From positions 62,001 through 126,000 of the forward strand of contig NZ_RCCK01000010.1 in NCBI RefSeq assembly GCF_003664035.1: DNA of 64,000 nt. Reading direction: 5' to 3'. This document shows, in pieces, positions 36,301 to 44,963 of the stretch. Numbering within the stretch: the stretch's first letter is position 1; the number at the start of each line of letters is the position of its first letter. A model generated the notes under the pieces. The model did no database searches and was not told the DNA's origin. It saw only the letters and a list, made by a program, of their open reading frames with translations. The position numbers and the translations under genes were made by a program. Source of the DNA: Pedobacter alluvionis. GTDB taxonomy: Bacteria > Bacteroidota > Bacteroidia > Sphingobacteriales > Sphingobacteriaceae.

Positions 36301-36750
36301 AAAACCACTGCTATTTGTTGTTGTATGCTTGCTTAATTCAATTAGCTTAATATTAGCGCCCGGAAGCGCTTTGCCCGTTTCGTCGCTTACCTGTCCTGAT
36401 ATTGATGTTTCCTGACTGCCATCTTCGTTTCCTTGTTTTGCCAAAATTACGATCTTGTTGGCTTGAGCGATGTATTTCAGCTTAGTATCTTTTAAAACCT
36501 GGGTCAATACTGTTGATACTGAAACATTGCTTACATTAACAGATATATTATGGTAAGGTAAAACCAGCTCCTCATTAAAGACAACCTGAATTCCCGACGC
36601 TTTTTGTATGCTTGAAAGCGCCGTTCTTAAATTTTGATGTTGAAGCTTGAGGGTGATTTTAATCGCTGCAGGAGATTGTGCATTTGCTGGCCTCGGCATC
36701 AGTAACTGACTTCCAAGAACCAGAAGCACTAATAAGTAAATTTGTTTCAT
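33328..36750 (-). CDS. SusC/RagA-type TonB-dependent transporter with STN domain
   Basis: 1140 aa. Signal peptide ending PANAQ (about residue 25), then an STN/secretin-like domain (about 30-105, LKLQHQNLRTALSSIQKASG), which talks to an anti-sigma factor. Next come a carboxypeptidase-like beta-sandwich (about 115-200), a plug (NVVVTALGIKREEKSLGYAV, then VLRGPSAAALYGSRAASGAI) and a 22-strand barrel ending FGATLKASF. The STN domain and the adjacent FecR and sigma genes show trans-envelope induction by the substrate. It forms the import channel with the SusD protein. Confidence 0.94.
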   Translation of the reverse strand: MKQIYLLVLLVLGSQLLMPRPANAQSPAAIKITLKLQHQNLRTALSSIQKASGIQVVFNEELVLPYHNISVNVSNVSVSTVLTQVLKDTKLKYIAQANKIVILAKQGNEDGSQETSISGQVSDETGKALPGANIKLIELSKHTTTNSSGFFQLAVQPGTYTLEISHVSYETKQIQRVKTGGSSIHIELSGHEHTLENVVVTALGIKREEKSLGYAVTKIDGEEISKTVPGNWVNALSGKVPGLNISRAGAGPGGTVRITLRGQNSLDLDKGEPLIVIDGVPVLSGMVGNNGLSYGATGNTEPPVDYGNALSDINAEDIKDVTVLRGPSAAALYGSRAASGAILITTKNNAERKERLNVTFNSSANLEGVLHYPDFQYEYGAGNTINTYFSYGASPDGPSTNSTRSFGPAFSGQLYYQYDPVTKTRGIEKTPWVADKNYVKDAFVTGVTYNNTLSLTGGDSKNSVRLSYNDVRNKYILPNTGYTFNRLAFSSNSKLKNFQLSTGFNYYHKQSDNLPLSGYNTNSFMYGLMYRSANIPASYYKDYWDIKDVDQNNLLNPSVDNPYFILYENLNTLDQDRIFGNVTATYNLSKKMSLMLRGGIDQNSSFRTTRRPYSSIRFAVGRYQEQTVMMQEQNYDFLYKYDEKLLNNLDLSFSAGGSIFKNKIQNNLITAERLSTPGIYTLGNAKDRPLIVLSPANKEVQSLYALAQFNYKNFLFMDLTGRNDWSSTLPKANNSYFYYSFSGSAIASEIFDLSAFRALSYLKIKGSVSQVGNDTDPYRTGYYLTPSEFGGSYTNPTTLPGGDSLKPEIITNRELGLDIRFFKNCLGFDLTYYNANSSNQILTVPNDPATGFTGRIFNAGLINNRGIELAVNASLLHKKSKLQWKTMLTYSSNRSLVKELAPNVSEIIMATGPRGFVKAIVGGSIGDIYGSGYLRAPSGEIVHDDRGLPLIDTENLKILGSAVPDFKAGIQNQLSYNQFSFSFLFDGQKGGDIYSFSHSVLGGAGKLKSSLPGRYDGIIGEGVVQNADGSYRKNDIVATPGDYYNQKYLRDNAEANIFDASFIKLREVSLEYRFSAKLLKSLGANSASFSLYGRDLLLFTKFPLYDPEIATLNRNRIEPGFETGQFPSTRSFGATLKASF

Positions 36751-36863
36751 TTGAGATTTTCTTGTCGTATTTATACAGGTATATCCAAGAAATCTGCAAG
36801 TGGTAGTAGAAAAATTTGAAAATTGTTTTATTTATGGTAAAAAGCGCCTGAAAAGGTCGCCAG

Positions 36864-37817
36864 TTACCTGGGTCGCTTTTTAAAAGTTACCATTCTGTCT
36901 TGCTGTTCATAAGAAAGGCCATTGGCACTAGCCAAAATACTTAAGATATCGCTTATCTTTTCGTTTGATATAAAGCCCGCCGTTACGCGATAATCCTTAA
37001 TTTCTGCTTGCCTGAAATGGAACTGAAGCCTATATTTTTTGGACAGCACGGCACACACGTCTGCTAGCCGGTCATTGTTAAAGGAGAGATCGCCATTTTG
37101 CCAGCTGATAACCGTTTGAGCGTCTACAGTACGTTGTATCATAACACCAGTTTGACTATCTACCGTGACCAGCTGATTGGGTAGTAACACTGCCGATCGC
37201 GTTCCTGCGCTATTGGAAACACAAACTTTTCCCCGGGTTACTGCAACCTGCAGGTTACTGAGATAACGATAGGCTTTTATATTGAATGCGGTACCGAGCA
37301 CCTGCGTATTAATATTTTTTGAGGTAACTATAAAAGGATGGGAGGGATCATGGCTGATGTCAAAATAGGCTTCACCTTCTACGAGGTTGACCTGGCGGTT
37401 CGCTTTAGAAAAACGATTTGGGTAAGTTAGCTTACTTCCGCCGTTTAACCAAACCATGGAACCATCAGGCAATGAAATTTTTATGCGTTCACCTTCCAGC
37501 GCTGTTTTTTCCAGAATCACCACAGGATCTGCCCAATCGCGAATATCGTTTCGGAATATCAGTAAGCTGCCCAGCGTGATAAACAACATGGCTGCAATGC
37601 GGACTATTGGCCATAGAGATTTACGTTCGAACAATTTTTGATCGATGCTTCTTTTGATCCGCTGCTTGGTGATGGTCTCTTCAGGCTGGCTCCATTCCCA
37701 ATTGCCTTTTTCGGCCTTTGCATCAAACCACTCCTCCAAAGCTTTCTTTTCATCAGCTGTACAGTGTCCCTTTCGGTAACGCTCAAGAAGTTCGTTAATG
37801 CCTTTTGAATCCATCAT
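36864..37817 (-). CDS. FecR-family anti-sigma factor
   Basis: 317 aa. Cytoplasmic N-terminal part (about 1-70), one transmembrane helix (WPIVRIAAMLFITLGSLLIF, about 68-87), FecR domain (about 115-210, with LPDGSMVWLNGGSKLTYPNR and GEAYFDISHDPSHPFIV), and a C-terminal DUF4974-type module (LSFNNDRLADVCAVLSKKYR onward). It holds the ECF sigma factor until the STN domain of the transporter signals. Lies between the transporter and sigma genes on the same strand. Confidence 0.92.
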   Translation of the reverse strand: MMDSKGINELLERYRKGHCTADEKKALEEWFDAKAEKGNWEWSQPEETITKQRIKRSIDQKLFERKSLWPIVRIAAMLFITLGSLLIFRNDIRDWADPVVILEKTALEGERIKISLPDGSMVWLNGGSKLTYPNRFSKANRQVNLVEGEAYFDISHDPSHPFIVTSKNINTQVLGTAFNIKAYRYLSNLQVAVTRGKVCVSNSAGTRSAVLLPNQLVTVDSQTGVMIQRTVDAQTVISWQNGDLSFNNDRLADVCAVLSKKYRLQFHFRQAEIKDYRVTAGFISNEKISDILSILASANGLSYEQQDRMVTFKKRPR

Positions 37818-37906
37818 TTAATAATATCCGGAAAAGTAGGTGTTGGTAGTAGATATTTCAAAATATTTTTTCAAATCCAGTTAAGCGGGTACGAAATCTT
37901 TCAAAA

Positions 37907-38503
37907 TTAGAACATTATTGAATAAAATATAATACAGACTTTAAATACAGAATCATATTTAAGCACGGTTCTAAAATGCTTTAAGACATTGCTAATCTGC
38001 TTTTTTACGGTTTTATCAGAAATCTGCAACCGATCTGAAATCTCCTTATGACTAAGCTGTTCCCGCCTGCTGAGCATAAAAACCTGCCGCATTTTGGAGG
38101 GAAGCTTTTCCAATTCAATATTGATGAGCGAATCGAGCTCCTTCGCCTCAATTACATCAGTTGCGGAATGTTGTTGCCTGGAATTGAAGTAACTGATTAA
38201 ATTTTCCTCATGTTTTCCTTTTTTGAGCTGATCCTGTACAAAGTTGATCCCTTTAAAACGTGCTGCGGTAAAAAGATAACCACTAAGCGTGCGCTGATCA
38301 GCTATTTCTTCCCTTCTTGACCACAAGGAAATAAATATTTCCTGAACAATATCTTCTGCGGCTTCCTTATCGCGGATAACTTTTACTACATAGAGAAACA
38401 ACTTTTGCCAGTAGGCATTATAGATATCATCAAAAGCATCCTTTTCACCACGGCATAACCGGCGGAAAAGCTCTTGGTCATCGTAAGCTTCTGGCATATC
38501 CAT
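37907..38503 (-). CDS. ECF sigma factor of the SusC/D locus
   Basis: 198 aa. Sigma region 2 at about 25-90 (AYWQKLFLYVVKVIRDKEAA, then EDIVQEIFISLWSRREEI) and region 4 at about 125-180 (LPSKMRQVFMLSRREQLSHK, then EISDRLQISDKTVKKQISNV). This is the FecI-like Bacteroidota subgroup. It should activate the SusC/D operon when released by FecR. The last residues (DSVFKVCIIFYSIMF) are unusually hydrophobic for a sigma factor. Confidence 0.93.
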   Translation of the reverse strand: MDMPEAYDDQELFRRLCRGEKDAFDDIYNAYWQKLFLYVVKVIRDKEAAEDIVQEIFISLWSRREEIADQRTLSGYLFTAARFKGINFVQDQLKKGKHEENLISYFNSRQQHSATDVIEAKELDSLINIELEKLPSKMRQVFMLSRREQLSHKEISDRLQISDKTVKKQISNVLKHFRTVLKYDSVFKVCIIFYSIMF

Positions 38504-38890
38504 CAGGAATATAATTAATATCGCAAAGCTACTTTTGTAATGTTAAATCAAAGTTTAGCCAGTATTATGCTATGTTCGGTTTATTATTCTGTTTTGGGTG
38601 ATAGAAATAAGCTTCGAAATTTCTTTGCTTCCGGTTGGCCGAATGAGGATGGGAGTTGAGGAATAAGTATTTCAAAGGATGCCCCGGGCGCAAGGTTGTG
38701 AGTTTTTTGGAAGGGTATACGATTTAAAAGCCATTTGCATATGGTATAATTAAGCCACTATTTTAATGTTGTAGGATTTTTTTAGATTTGATGTATAGAA
38801 AATCTCTAAGTTTAAATACGTGTCCTCTCCAATTTGAATTTAGATGTCTGATAGTTTTATACATAAGCCAGCTGAACAGCATTTAAAAAA
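38504..38890. other. Intergenic region between divergent sigma and AraC genes
   Basis: 387 bp separate two divergent genes, so promoters for both should lie here. No long palindrome, RNA gene or open frame of interest was seen. The right half is markedly AT-rich, like the AraC gene that follows. Confidence 0.4.
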
Positions 38891-39808
38891 ATGACCATCA
38901 CAAATCAAGAAATACAGGCCGATTATCAACATCGAATTAACCGGGTATTTGAATTTATTGATGAAAACCTGGATGCTGATTTGTCATTAAATACAATTGC
39001 AGAGATTGCTTTTTTCTCACCTTTCCACTTTCATAGGATTTTCAAATTTATTACAGGTGAAACATTAAACGAATATGTAAACAGACAGAAAATTGAAAAA
39101 TCATCTTTAGCCCTGTTGCATAAAAATATAACAACATCTGAAATAGCACATCGATACGGTTTCAGTGACAATTCTTCATATTCAAGAGCTTTTAAAAAGT
39201 ATTTCGGAATAAGTCCAAAAGAATTTAAACTGCAAAATCCGAATAGACATAGCAAGATTTGTCAACTTGAAAGCAAGAACGGACAAGAGTACCCCGATTT
39301 TGAAAAATACATTTGCATCATTGATAACCTTAAAAAATGGATAAAAATGAATGCAAAAATTGAAATTAAAGAAATGCCAAAAATGGATTTGGCTTATGTA
39401 TCAAGTATTGGAACACAGAACCTTGAATCTGCTTATCAAACATTAATGAAATGGGCTACACCTCAAGGTTTGATTAATGAGCAAACTAAAATGGTTACAA
39501 TTTACCACGACAGTTTTAAAGTTACAGAAGCCAGCAAAGTAAGAAGGAGTGCTGCAATCTTACTAAATAAACCAGTTGAAGTAAATGGCGAAATTGGGCA
39601 AACTTCAATTCAAAAAGGAAAATTTATTGTAGGCAGTTTTGAAATTGGTCTGAATGAATTCGAAAAATCCTGGACGGGATTATTTTTATGGATGAACGAA
39701 AATGGATATAAAAAAGCCGATAAAAAGCCATTTGAGGTTTATCATAACAACTTTAATGAACATCCGGAAAGAAAGGCAATTGTTGATTTTTGCATTCCAA
39801 TCGAATAG
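38891..39808 (+). CDS. AraC-family regulator with GyrI-like effector domain
   Basis: 305 aa. Two helix-turn-helix motifs in the first about 115 residues: LSLNTIAEIAFFSPFHFHRI and TSEIAHRYGFSDNSSYSRAF, followed by the signature KKYFGISPKEFK. The C-terminal half (about 155-305, KIEIKEMPKMDLAYVSSIGT) is a GyrI-like small-molecule-binding domain, as in Rob/BltR-type multidrug regulators. DNA is visibly more AT-rich than the flanking genes, so it may have been acquired. No efflux gene lies beside it. Confidence 0.9.
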   Translation: MTITNQEIQADYQHRINRVFEFIDENLDADLSLNTIAEIAFFSPFHFHRIFKFITGETLNEYVNRQKIEKSSLALLHKNITTSEIAHRYGFSDNSSYSRAFKKYFGISPKEFKLQNPNRHSKICQLESKNGQEYPDFEKYICIIDNLKKWIKMNAKIEIKEMPKMDLAYVSSIGTQNLESAYQTLMKWATPQGLINEQTKMVTIYHDSFKVTEASKVRRSAAILLNKPVEVNGEIGQTSIQKGKFIVGSFEIGLNEFEKSWTGLFLWMNENGYKKADKKPFEVYHNNFNEHPERKAIVDFCIPIE

Positions 39809-40036
39809 TAAAGCTTGATATAACACTGTGTATTGGTAGTGGTGGTTTTGTGCTAAATATAAAATTTTAGTATTTAATAACCTCAGTATTAAAACAAAAT
39901 TTAGGTGCTTATAAATTAGCCACTAACAATACACAGATCATTAAATTCAAAGCGATTAATTTTCCAATACATTCAATATGCATTTCTGTAACAAGACTTC
40001 TAATATTCAACGAATAATATCGATACTTATAGATGT

Positions 40037-40636
40037 TTATTCAATTCCGCTTCGCATCTGCTCAAAATCTTTAATAAGGTCGTCGATCATTTTTAGCTGT
40101 TTTTTTTGTTTATAAAATCTGTTCCATAAAGAGACTGCTGCAATATAAGCGGTAGTGATGGCCAGGGCTGTCAGGGTAAAAAGTAAACTTCCTCTTTTTG
40201 TGATTTCGACAATGTATCCAACCAGCGCCAGATATAGCAAAACAGAATATATCCACATATATTTTGTCAGCATTTTCTTCTGCCATTTGAGTTTTCCAAT
40301 CTGGTTGTTCAGGTATTCAATACCCGAAATATCACGCTGATCTTTTTTGAAGTCATAACTTTTCCAGCTTAAGACGGCAAAAACAACCATCAGGGTAAAG
40401 GCCGAAGCAATGCTCATATCAAAAGGCCAGTTGTATTCGTTGTGGTAGGTGAAATATACCCAGGTAATTACCGAACCTGCAATGATAAAGCCAATACTCA
40501 TGCAGATATTAGATCTGCGCAGTTTGCGCTGATGTTTTTCCCATTTATCCTGGACAACATGAGCGGCATGGTCTATGGTATTGTTTTCTACCGGCTGCGA
40601 TAGCCAGCTGTTTTGAAGCTCCTGAAAATTTGTCAT
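40037..40636 (-). CDS. Membrane protein cotranscribed with ECF sigma factor (putative anti-sigma)
   Basis: 199 aa, four hydrophobic segments in two pairs (about 42-62, 72-90, 125-145, 150-170). The N-terminus NFQELQNSWLSQPVENNTID and the C-terminal basic helix are cytoplasmic-looking. It overlaps the ECF sigma stop by 4 bp, the usual place of an anti-sigma factor in Bacteroidota, although no zinc or FecR motif is seen. The anti-sigma role is inferred from position. Confidence 0.7.
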   Translation of the reverse strand: MTNFQELQNSWLSQPVENNTIDHAAHVVQDKWEKHQRKLRRSNICMSIGFIIAGSVITWVYFTYHNEYNWPFDMSIASAFTLMVVFAVLSWKSYDFKKDQRDISGIEYLNNQIGKLKWQKKMLTKYMWIYSVLLYLALVGYIVEITKRGSLLFTLTALAITTAYIAAVSLWNRFYKQKKQLKMIDDLIKDFEQMRSGIE

Positions 40637-41145
40637 TTTTTATTCTCCATGAGGTTAAGTAAACGTTCTTTAATCCGGTTTATCCGTACACCGGTATTGG
40701 TTAAACTTGCACCGGTAATCTCGGCGATTTCTTTATAGCTTTTCTGTTCGAGTACAAGTGAAATGATGATGCGGTCCTGAGCAGCAAGCTGACTTATACA
40801 GAACCTGAGTTTTTCCAGCTTTGCTTCCTGTTCCATCTTTTCGGGAATTTGTTCAATATCAGGAATTTGGAATGCATCAGGAATGGGCAGATAATCATGG
40901 CGCTTGTTTTTGGAATTGAAACCAATGGCAGTATTCACTGCAATCCGGTATATCCAGGTGCTCACTTTTGATTTCCCTTTGAAATTCTGAATGCTCTTCC
41001 AGATCTGAAAAAGTATTTCCTGATACAGATCGTCTGCATAAGAAATATCGTAAAGATAAGCTCTGCAAATCCGGTAAATGCTTGCATGATTGGCCTTAAC
41101 CAGCTCATTAAAGTATCCCTGCTGATCGCGATTGTTCTCTGGCAC
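40633..41145 (-). CDS. ECF RNA polymerase sigma factor (second locus)
   Basis: 170 aa. Region 2: YRICRAYLYDISYADDLYQE then ILFQIWKSIQNFKGKSKVST with WIYRIAVNTAI. Region 4: AQDRIIISLVLEQKSYKEIA and EITGASLTNTGVRINRIKER. It is unrelated in sequence to the FecI-like sigma at 38 kb. It lies 8 bp downstream of an alpha/beta hydrolase gene and overlaps the membrane protein gene, so the three are one transcript. Confidence 0.92.
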   Translation of the reverse strand: MPENNRDQQGYFNELVKANHASIYRICRAYLYDISYADDLYQEILFQIWKSIQNFKGKSKVSTWIYRIAVNTAIGFNSKNKRHDYLPIPDAFQIPDIEQIPEKMEQEAKLEKLRFCISQLAAQDRIIISLVLEQKSYKEIAEITGASLTNTGVRINRIKERLLNLMENKK

Positions 41146-41153
41146 AGTTTTAT

Positions 41154-42029
41154 TTATAATTTGGTTATAAAAGTATCCATTTCGGCTAACATCCAGTTTG
41201 GCTCATCAAACATGATAAAATGCCTGGCATTGTTGCTCACCCTTATTGTACAGGTTTTGCATTTAGCATACTGCTTTTGAAAGGTTCTGCTTACATACTC
41301 ACGCGTAAAGCCAATAAACTGGGGAGATTCTTTAAAAGCAGCAAGTACCAATACCGGCACATGTATCGATGCAATTTTGTCCTGAATGTCCTCGCTCATC
41401 ATTTCGGTAAAAGTATAAGCCATTGTTTTCCGGTCTGAGTTTGCGCCCCATGTCGCGATCGCATCCCATCTGGTTGAATCTGCACACAGGCTTTTTGCAA
41501 CATTCAACTGATAGGCTTTGAGCTGTGCATCGTTCATCTGATTGTATTGCGCCAGCAATGTTTTTGCCTGTGTCTCGTTAAAACCACTTTGGGCATTGGG
41601 GTTCATCGCTGCAGCATAAAAAGGCATCGCATCAATCACGATAACCATGCTTAATGCATCTTTCATTTCGGCTGCAATATTGAGTGCAAGAAAGCCCCCA
41701 ATGGAATGTCCAACGAGAATGACGTTTTTGAGTTTATGGATTTTGATATAATTTATTAATGCTAATTTAAAAGTGCTAAGATATGGGCCGCCACTTAATG
41801 GTGGAACACCTGCATATCCTGCGAGCGTGAAAACATGACACTCATATTTTTTATTGTAATGCGCTACTGTACTTTCCCATTCCTCACCACTGCAGGTTGC
41901 ACCAGGTATAAATATCATGGCTTGCCCTTTGCCACTTACCTGTACTGTAAATGGTTCGTTCAAGCGGTTCGCATGTGTAGAAATAGCCGAGACTAAAATA
42001 AAGGTAAAAATCAAAATTGCTTTTTTCAT
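41154..42029 (-). CDS. Secreted alpha/beta hydrolase
   Basis: 291 aa with a signal peptide (KKAILIFTFILVSAISTHA). Motifs: oxyanion segment IFIPGATCSGEEW, nucleophile elbow VGHSIGGFLAL, and catalytic His in NNARHFIMFDEPNWM. It belongs to the broad esterase/haloalkane-dehalogenase-like fold; substrate cannot be stated. It is the first gene of the run with the second ECF sigma factor and its membrane partner, an unusual place for an enzyme, perhaps linking envelope chemistry to the sigma response. Confidence 0.85.
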   Translation of the reverse strand: MKKAILIFTFILVSAISTHANRLNEPFTVQVSGKGQAMIFIPGATCSGEEWESTVAHYNKKYECHVFTLAGYAGVPPLSGGPYLSTFKLALINYIKIHKLKNVILVGHSIGGFLALNIAAEMKDALSMVIVIDAMPFYAAAMNPNAQSGFNETQAKTLLAQYNQMNDAQLKAYQLNVAKSLCADSTRWDAIATWGANSDRKTMAYTFTEMMSEDIQDKIASIHVPVLVLAAFKESPQFIGFTREYVSRTFQKQYAKCKTCTIRVSNNARHFIMFDEPNWMLAEMDTFITKL

Positions 42030-42410
42030 AACCGGGTCTTTTCTTCTTTAGTAGACCATAACTTTAATTTCTTACATTAAAATTCAAATTTTATGAAAAC
42101 AGGCTCTGTTTTATCCATTTGGAAGATAAAAGAATAAATTTCATCCCACGTATTAAATAAGGGGAAATGTAGCAATACATTTCTAACAAGTTTTACTGTC
42201 AGATCTAATTCCTTAATTATATCAATTGTATCTTGCGTTGGAGGAAGAGTTGCAATAACAGTTTGTTTTCAGTAATTCAGTGAGCCTAATTTCATCAACC
42301 CTGAAAAGGATTAGATTGCTGTCAATTAGGCATCAGAGAAAGCAAGGTTTCAGCTTTCAAAATAAATTCTTAAATTTCGTGTTTTTAAGCCATCTCCTTT
42401 AGCGACCAAC
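42030..42410. other. Intergenic region upstream of the PAS kinase
   Basis: 381 bp between divergent genes. It should contain promoters for both. I see no gene, RNA or strong dyad in it. Confidence 0.4.
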
Positions 42411-44819
42411 ATGAGTGAACATCAGGATAAATCAGACCTTAACAACGCAGATGCAGCGGCTGACCTTGCCCGTTTCAGGGCATTGATTGCTGCAACCTCT
42501 GATGTTATCTACAATATGAGTGCAGACTGGAACGAGATGCGTCAACTTGAGGGACGAGGATTTCTAAAGGACGCGGCCAGACCAACGACTGATTGGATGT
42601 CTTTGAACGTTTACCCGGAAGACCGCAAAAAGGTTAAAGAGAAAATTGCTAATGCAATTGCACTTAAAGGAACATTCCAGGCAGAGCACCGCGTTCTGCG
42701 TGCTGATGGTAGCGTAGGATGGACCTTTTCCCGCGCGGTTCCCATACTGGACGCCAATGGAGAAATTGTAGAATGGTTCGGAACCGCCAGCGATATCACA
42801 GAACGCAAAACAGCTGAAGAAGCTTTGAGTAAGTCCAGGGAAGAGCTGGAGCAACAAAAAAGATTATACGAAACCATCACCTCCGGCACGCCTGATCTGA
42901 TGTACGTATTTGACCTGGAGTACCGGTTTACTTATGCCAATAATGCACTGCTTAACATGTGGGGTAAGAGTTGGGAGAATGCTATCGGAAAAGGCCTGAT
43001 CGAGAACGGATACGAGCCGTGGCACGCCGAGATGCACCAAAAGGAAATAGACCTGATAAGAAATACTGGTGAGCAAATTCGTGGCGAGGTATCTTTTCCC
43101 CATTCAACTTTGGGAAAACGCATATACGACTATATTCTGACACCCGTTTTCAATGAGAAGGGCGAGGTAGAGGCCGTTTCGGGAACGACACGTGATGTAA
43201 CTGAGCGGTACAGATTTGAGCAACAACTGAAAAAGAACGCTGAAGATTTACAGGAATTAAACGAAGAGTTTGCTACCATTAATGAAGAAATGGCATCTTC
43301 CAACGAAGAATTGATGGCTACTAACGAAGAGCTTGCCCAGGTTAATCAGGAGTTGGTTTCAGCCCACCAAACAATTGAGGAAAGCAGAACAGCACTTCGT
43401 CTTGCGATCAATGCTGCTAACTTCGGAACCTGGTTTATCCATTCCGGAACCAGGGAATTCATAACTGATGCACGGTTAAAGGAATTGTTTGGCTACTATC
43501 CTGAAGAGCCGCTATCCATTGAGCAGGCACTCGCACAAATTACAGAAGAATTCCGCCCGATAGTAGCGGCAAAACTGGAAAATGCCATTTACAACAATGG
43601 GGATTATGATGTTACCTACCCGGTAATCGGTCTTCACGACAACAAACTGCGTTGGCTAAGGGCCATTGGCAATCTAAAGGCCGATCCCTCAGGCACCTTT
43701 TCCGCTTTTACGGGTGTGGTGATGGAAATTACAGATCAGTATCTCGCCACCAAAAGGATAGAAGAAGCTGAAGAGGGTTTGAGGATGGCCGTTCAGTCGG
43801 CTGAGTTGGCTACCTGGTATATGAATGAAAAACTGGGGATTATTTCCGCCTCAGCCAGATTCAACGAACTTTTTGGTTTTAAAAATGAGGAGGAAATTAC
43901 CTTCGATGATGCCGTTAGACAGATATTGCCCGAATACAGACAATTGGTAGGAGATGCGGTTGCCGCTTCGTTTAAAGATGGAGCTGATTTTAAAATCGAG
44001 TACCCGGTAGTCGGCTTCCATGATGGAAAACAACGTTGGGTACGCTCCTTAGGTAAATTTGTAGCTGATGAAAAGCACGGCAAATATATCACAGGGGTAA
44101 TGGCAGATATCACCGAGCAGAAAATGGACGAAATCCGCAAAAATGATTTCATCGGGATGGTTAGCCATGAGCTCAAAACCCCTTTGACTTCACTTTTCGG
44201 CATCATACAGATTGCTGAAAGAAAGCTCAAAAACAGCGACGATACATTTTTGAAGGGTGCAATGGCTAAGGCGAATGCCCAAATAACACGCATGAGCGCA
44301 ATGATAAATGGTTTCCTGAACATCTCGAGGCTGGAATCCGGAAAGATCAGCATTGAAAAAACCCGTTTTGATATTAAAGAGTTGATCCGGGAAACGGTTG
44401 AAGAGCTTGCGGTAATTTCCCCAAACCATAGTATTGTATTCGAGCATTGTGAAGCGGTCGATGTATTTGCCGATCATAATAAAATCCATTCGGTTATCGC
44501 CAATCTACTGAATAACGCTGTTAAGTATTCACCCCTGTCATCCACAATACGTATCGCCGGTATGCTAAGCGAAAATGAGCTCATTGTTAGTGTAAGCGAT
44601 GAAGGTATCGGCATCAGCGAACAGGATGCGGAAAAAATCTTTGAAAGATACTACCGGGTAGAAAGCAGTCAAACCCAATATGTATCAGGTTTTGGAATAG
44701 GCTTATATTTAAGTGCAGAAATTGTGAAGTACCATGGTGGCCGGATTTGGCTTGAAAGCAAGCCGGAAAAGGGATCTGTATTTTACTTTAGTCTGCCTGT
44801 CGATAGAGGAACATCGTAG
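42411..44819 (+). CDS. Multi-PAS sensor histidine kinase
   Basis: 802 aa, no signal peptide or transmembrane segment, so cytoplasmic. Four PAS/PAC units are seen at about 20-135, 145-275, 335-450 and 455-565 (the PAC endings include GTASDITERKTAEEAL and GTTRDVTERYRFE). A long Glu/Asn-rich coiled coil sits between the second and third (about 275-335). HisKA has H about 586 in GMVSHELKTPLTSLFG; HATPase has N box NLLNNAVKYSP and G boxes DEGIGISEQDAE and GFGIGLYLS. PAS 3 and PAS 4 look like internal duplicates (both YPV-GxHD-K-RW). No response regulator lies beside it, so it is an orphan kinase. Confidence 0.93.
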   Translation: MSEHQDKSDLNNADAAADLARFRALIAATSDVIYNMSADWNEMRQLEGRGFLKDAARPTTDWMSLNVYPEDRKKVKEKIANAIALKGTFQAEHRVLRADGSVGWTFSRAVPILDANGEIVEWFGTASDITERKTAEEALSKSREELEQQKRLYETITSGTPDLMYVFDLEYRFTYANNALLNMWGKSWENAIGKGLIENGYEPWHAEMHQKEIDLIRNTGEQIRGEVSFPHSTLGKRIYDYILTPVFNEKGEVEAVSGTTRDVTERYRFEQQLKKNAEDLQELNEEFATINEEMASSNEELMATNEELAQVNQELVSAHQTIEESRTALRLAINAANFGTWFIHSGTREFITDARLKELFGYYPEEPLSIEQALAQITEEFRPIVAAKLENAIYNNGDYDVTYPVIGLHDNKLRWLRAIGNLKADPSGTFSAFTGVVMEITDQYLATKRIEEAEEGLRMAVQSAELATWYMNEKLGIISASARFNELFGFKNEEEITFDDAVRQILPEYRQLVGDAVAASFKDGADFKIEYPVVGFHDGKQRWVRSLGKFVADEKHGKYITGVMADITEQKMDEIRKNDFIGMVSHELKTPLTSLFGIIQIAERKLKNSDDTFLKGAMAKANAQITRMSAMINGFLNISRLESGKISIEKTRFDIKELIRETVEELAVISPNHSIVFEHCEAVDVFADHNKIHSVIANLLNNAVKYSPLSSTIRIAGMLSENELIVSVSDEGIGISEQDAEKIFERYYRVESSQTQYVSGFGIGLYLSAEIVKYHGGRIWLESKPEKGSVFYFSLPVDRGTS

Positions 44820-44963
44820 CCTGGTAAAAAAGCCATTTTATTTGACCTTCTGTCGCCGAATCCATAACATTATGGGAAGACTATTAAAAATAAGATAAAA
44901 AATCGGTTCAAGGTTGCATAGCAAAAGATCCAGGTAACAGAAATTGCCTGGACTGCGGTTTAC

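Noticed and set aside
43793..44353. Open minus-strand frame of 186 codons inside the PAS kinase
   Set aside because: It is antisense to PAS 4 and HisKA, which are unmistakable; composition is that of an antisense translation.
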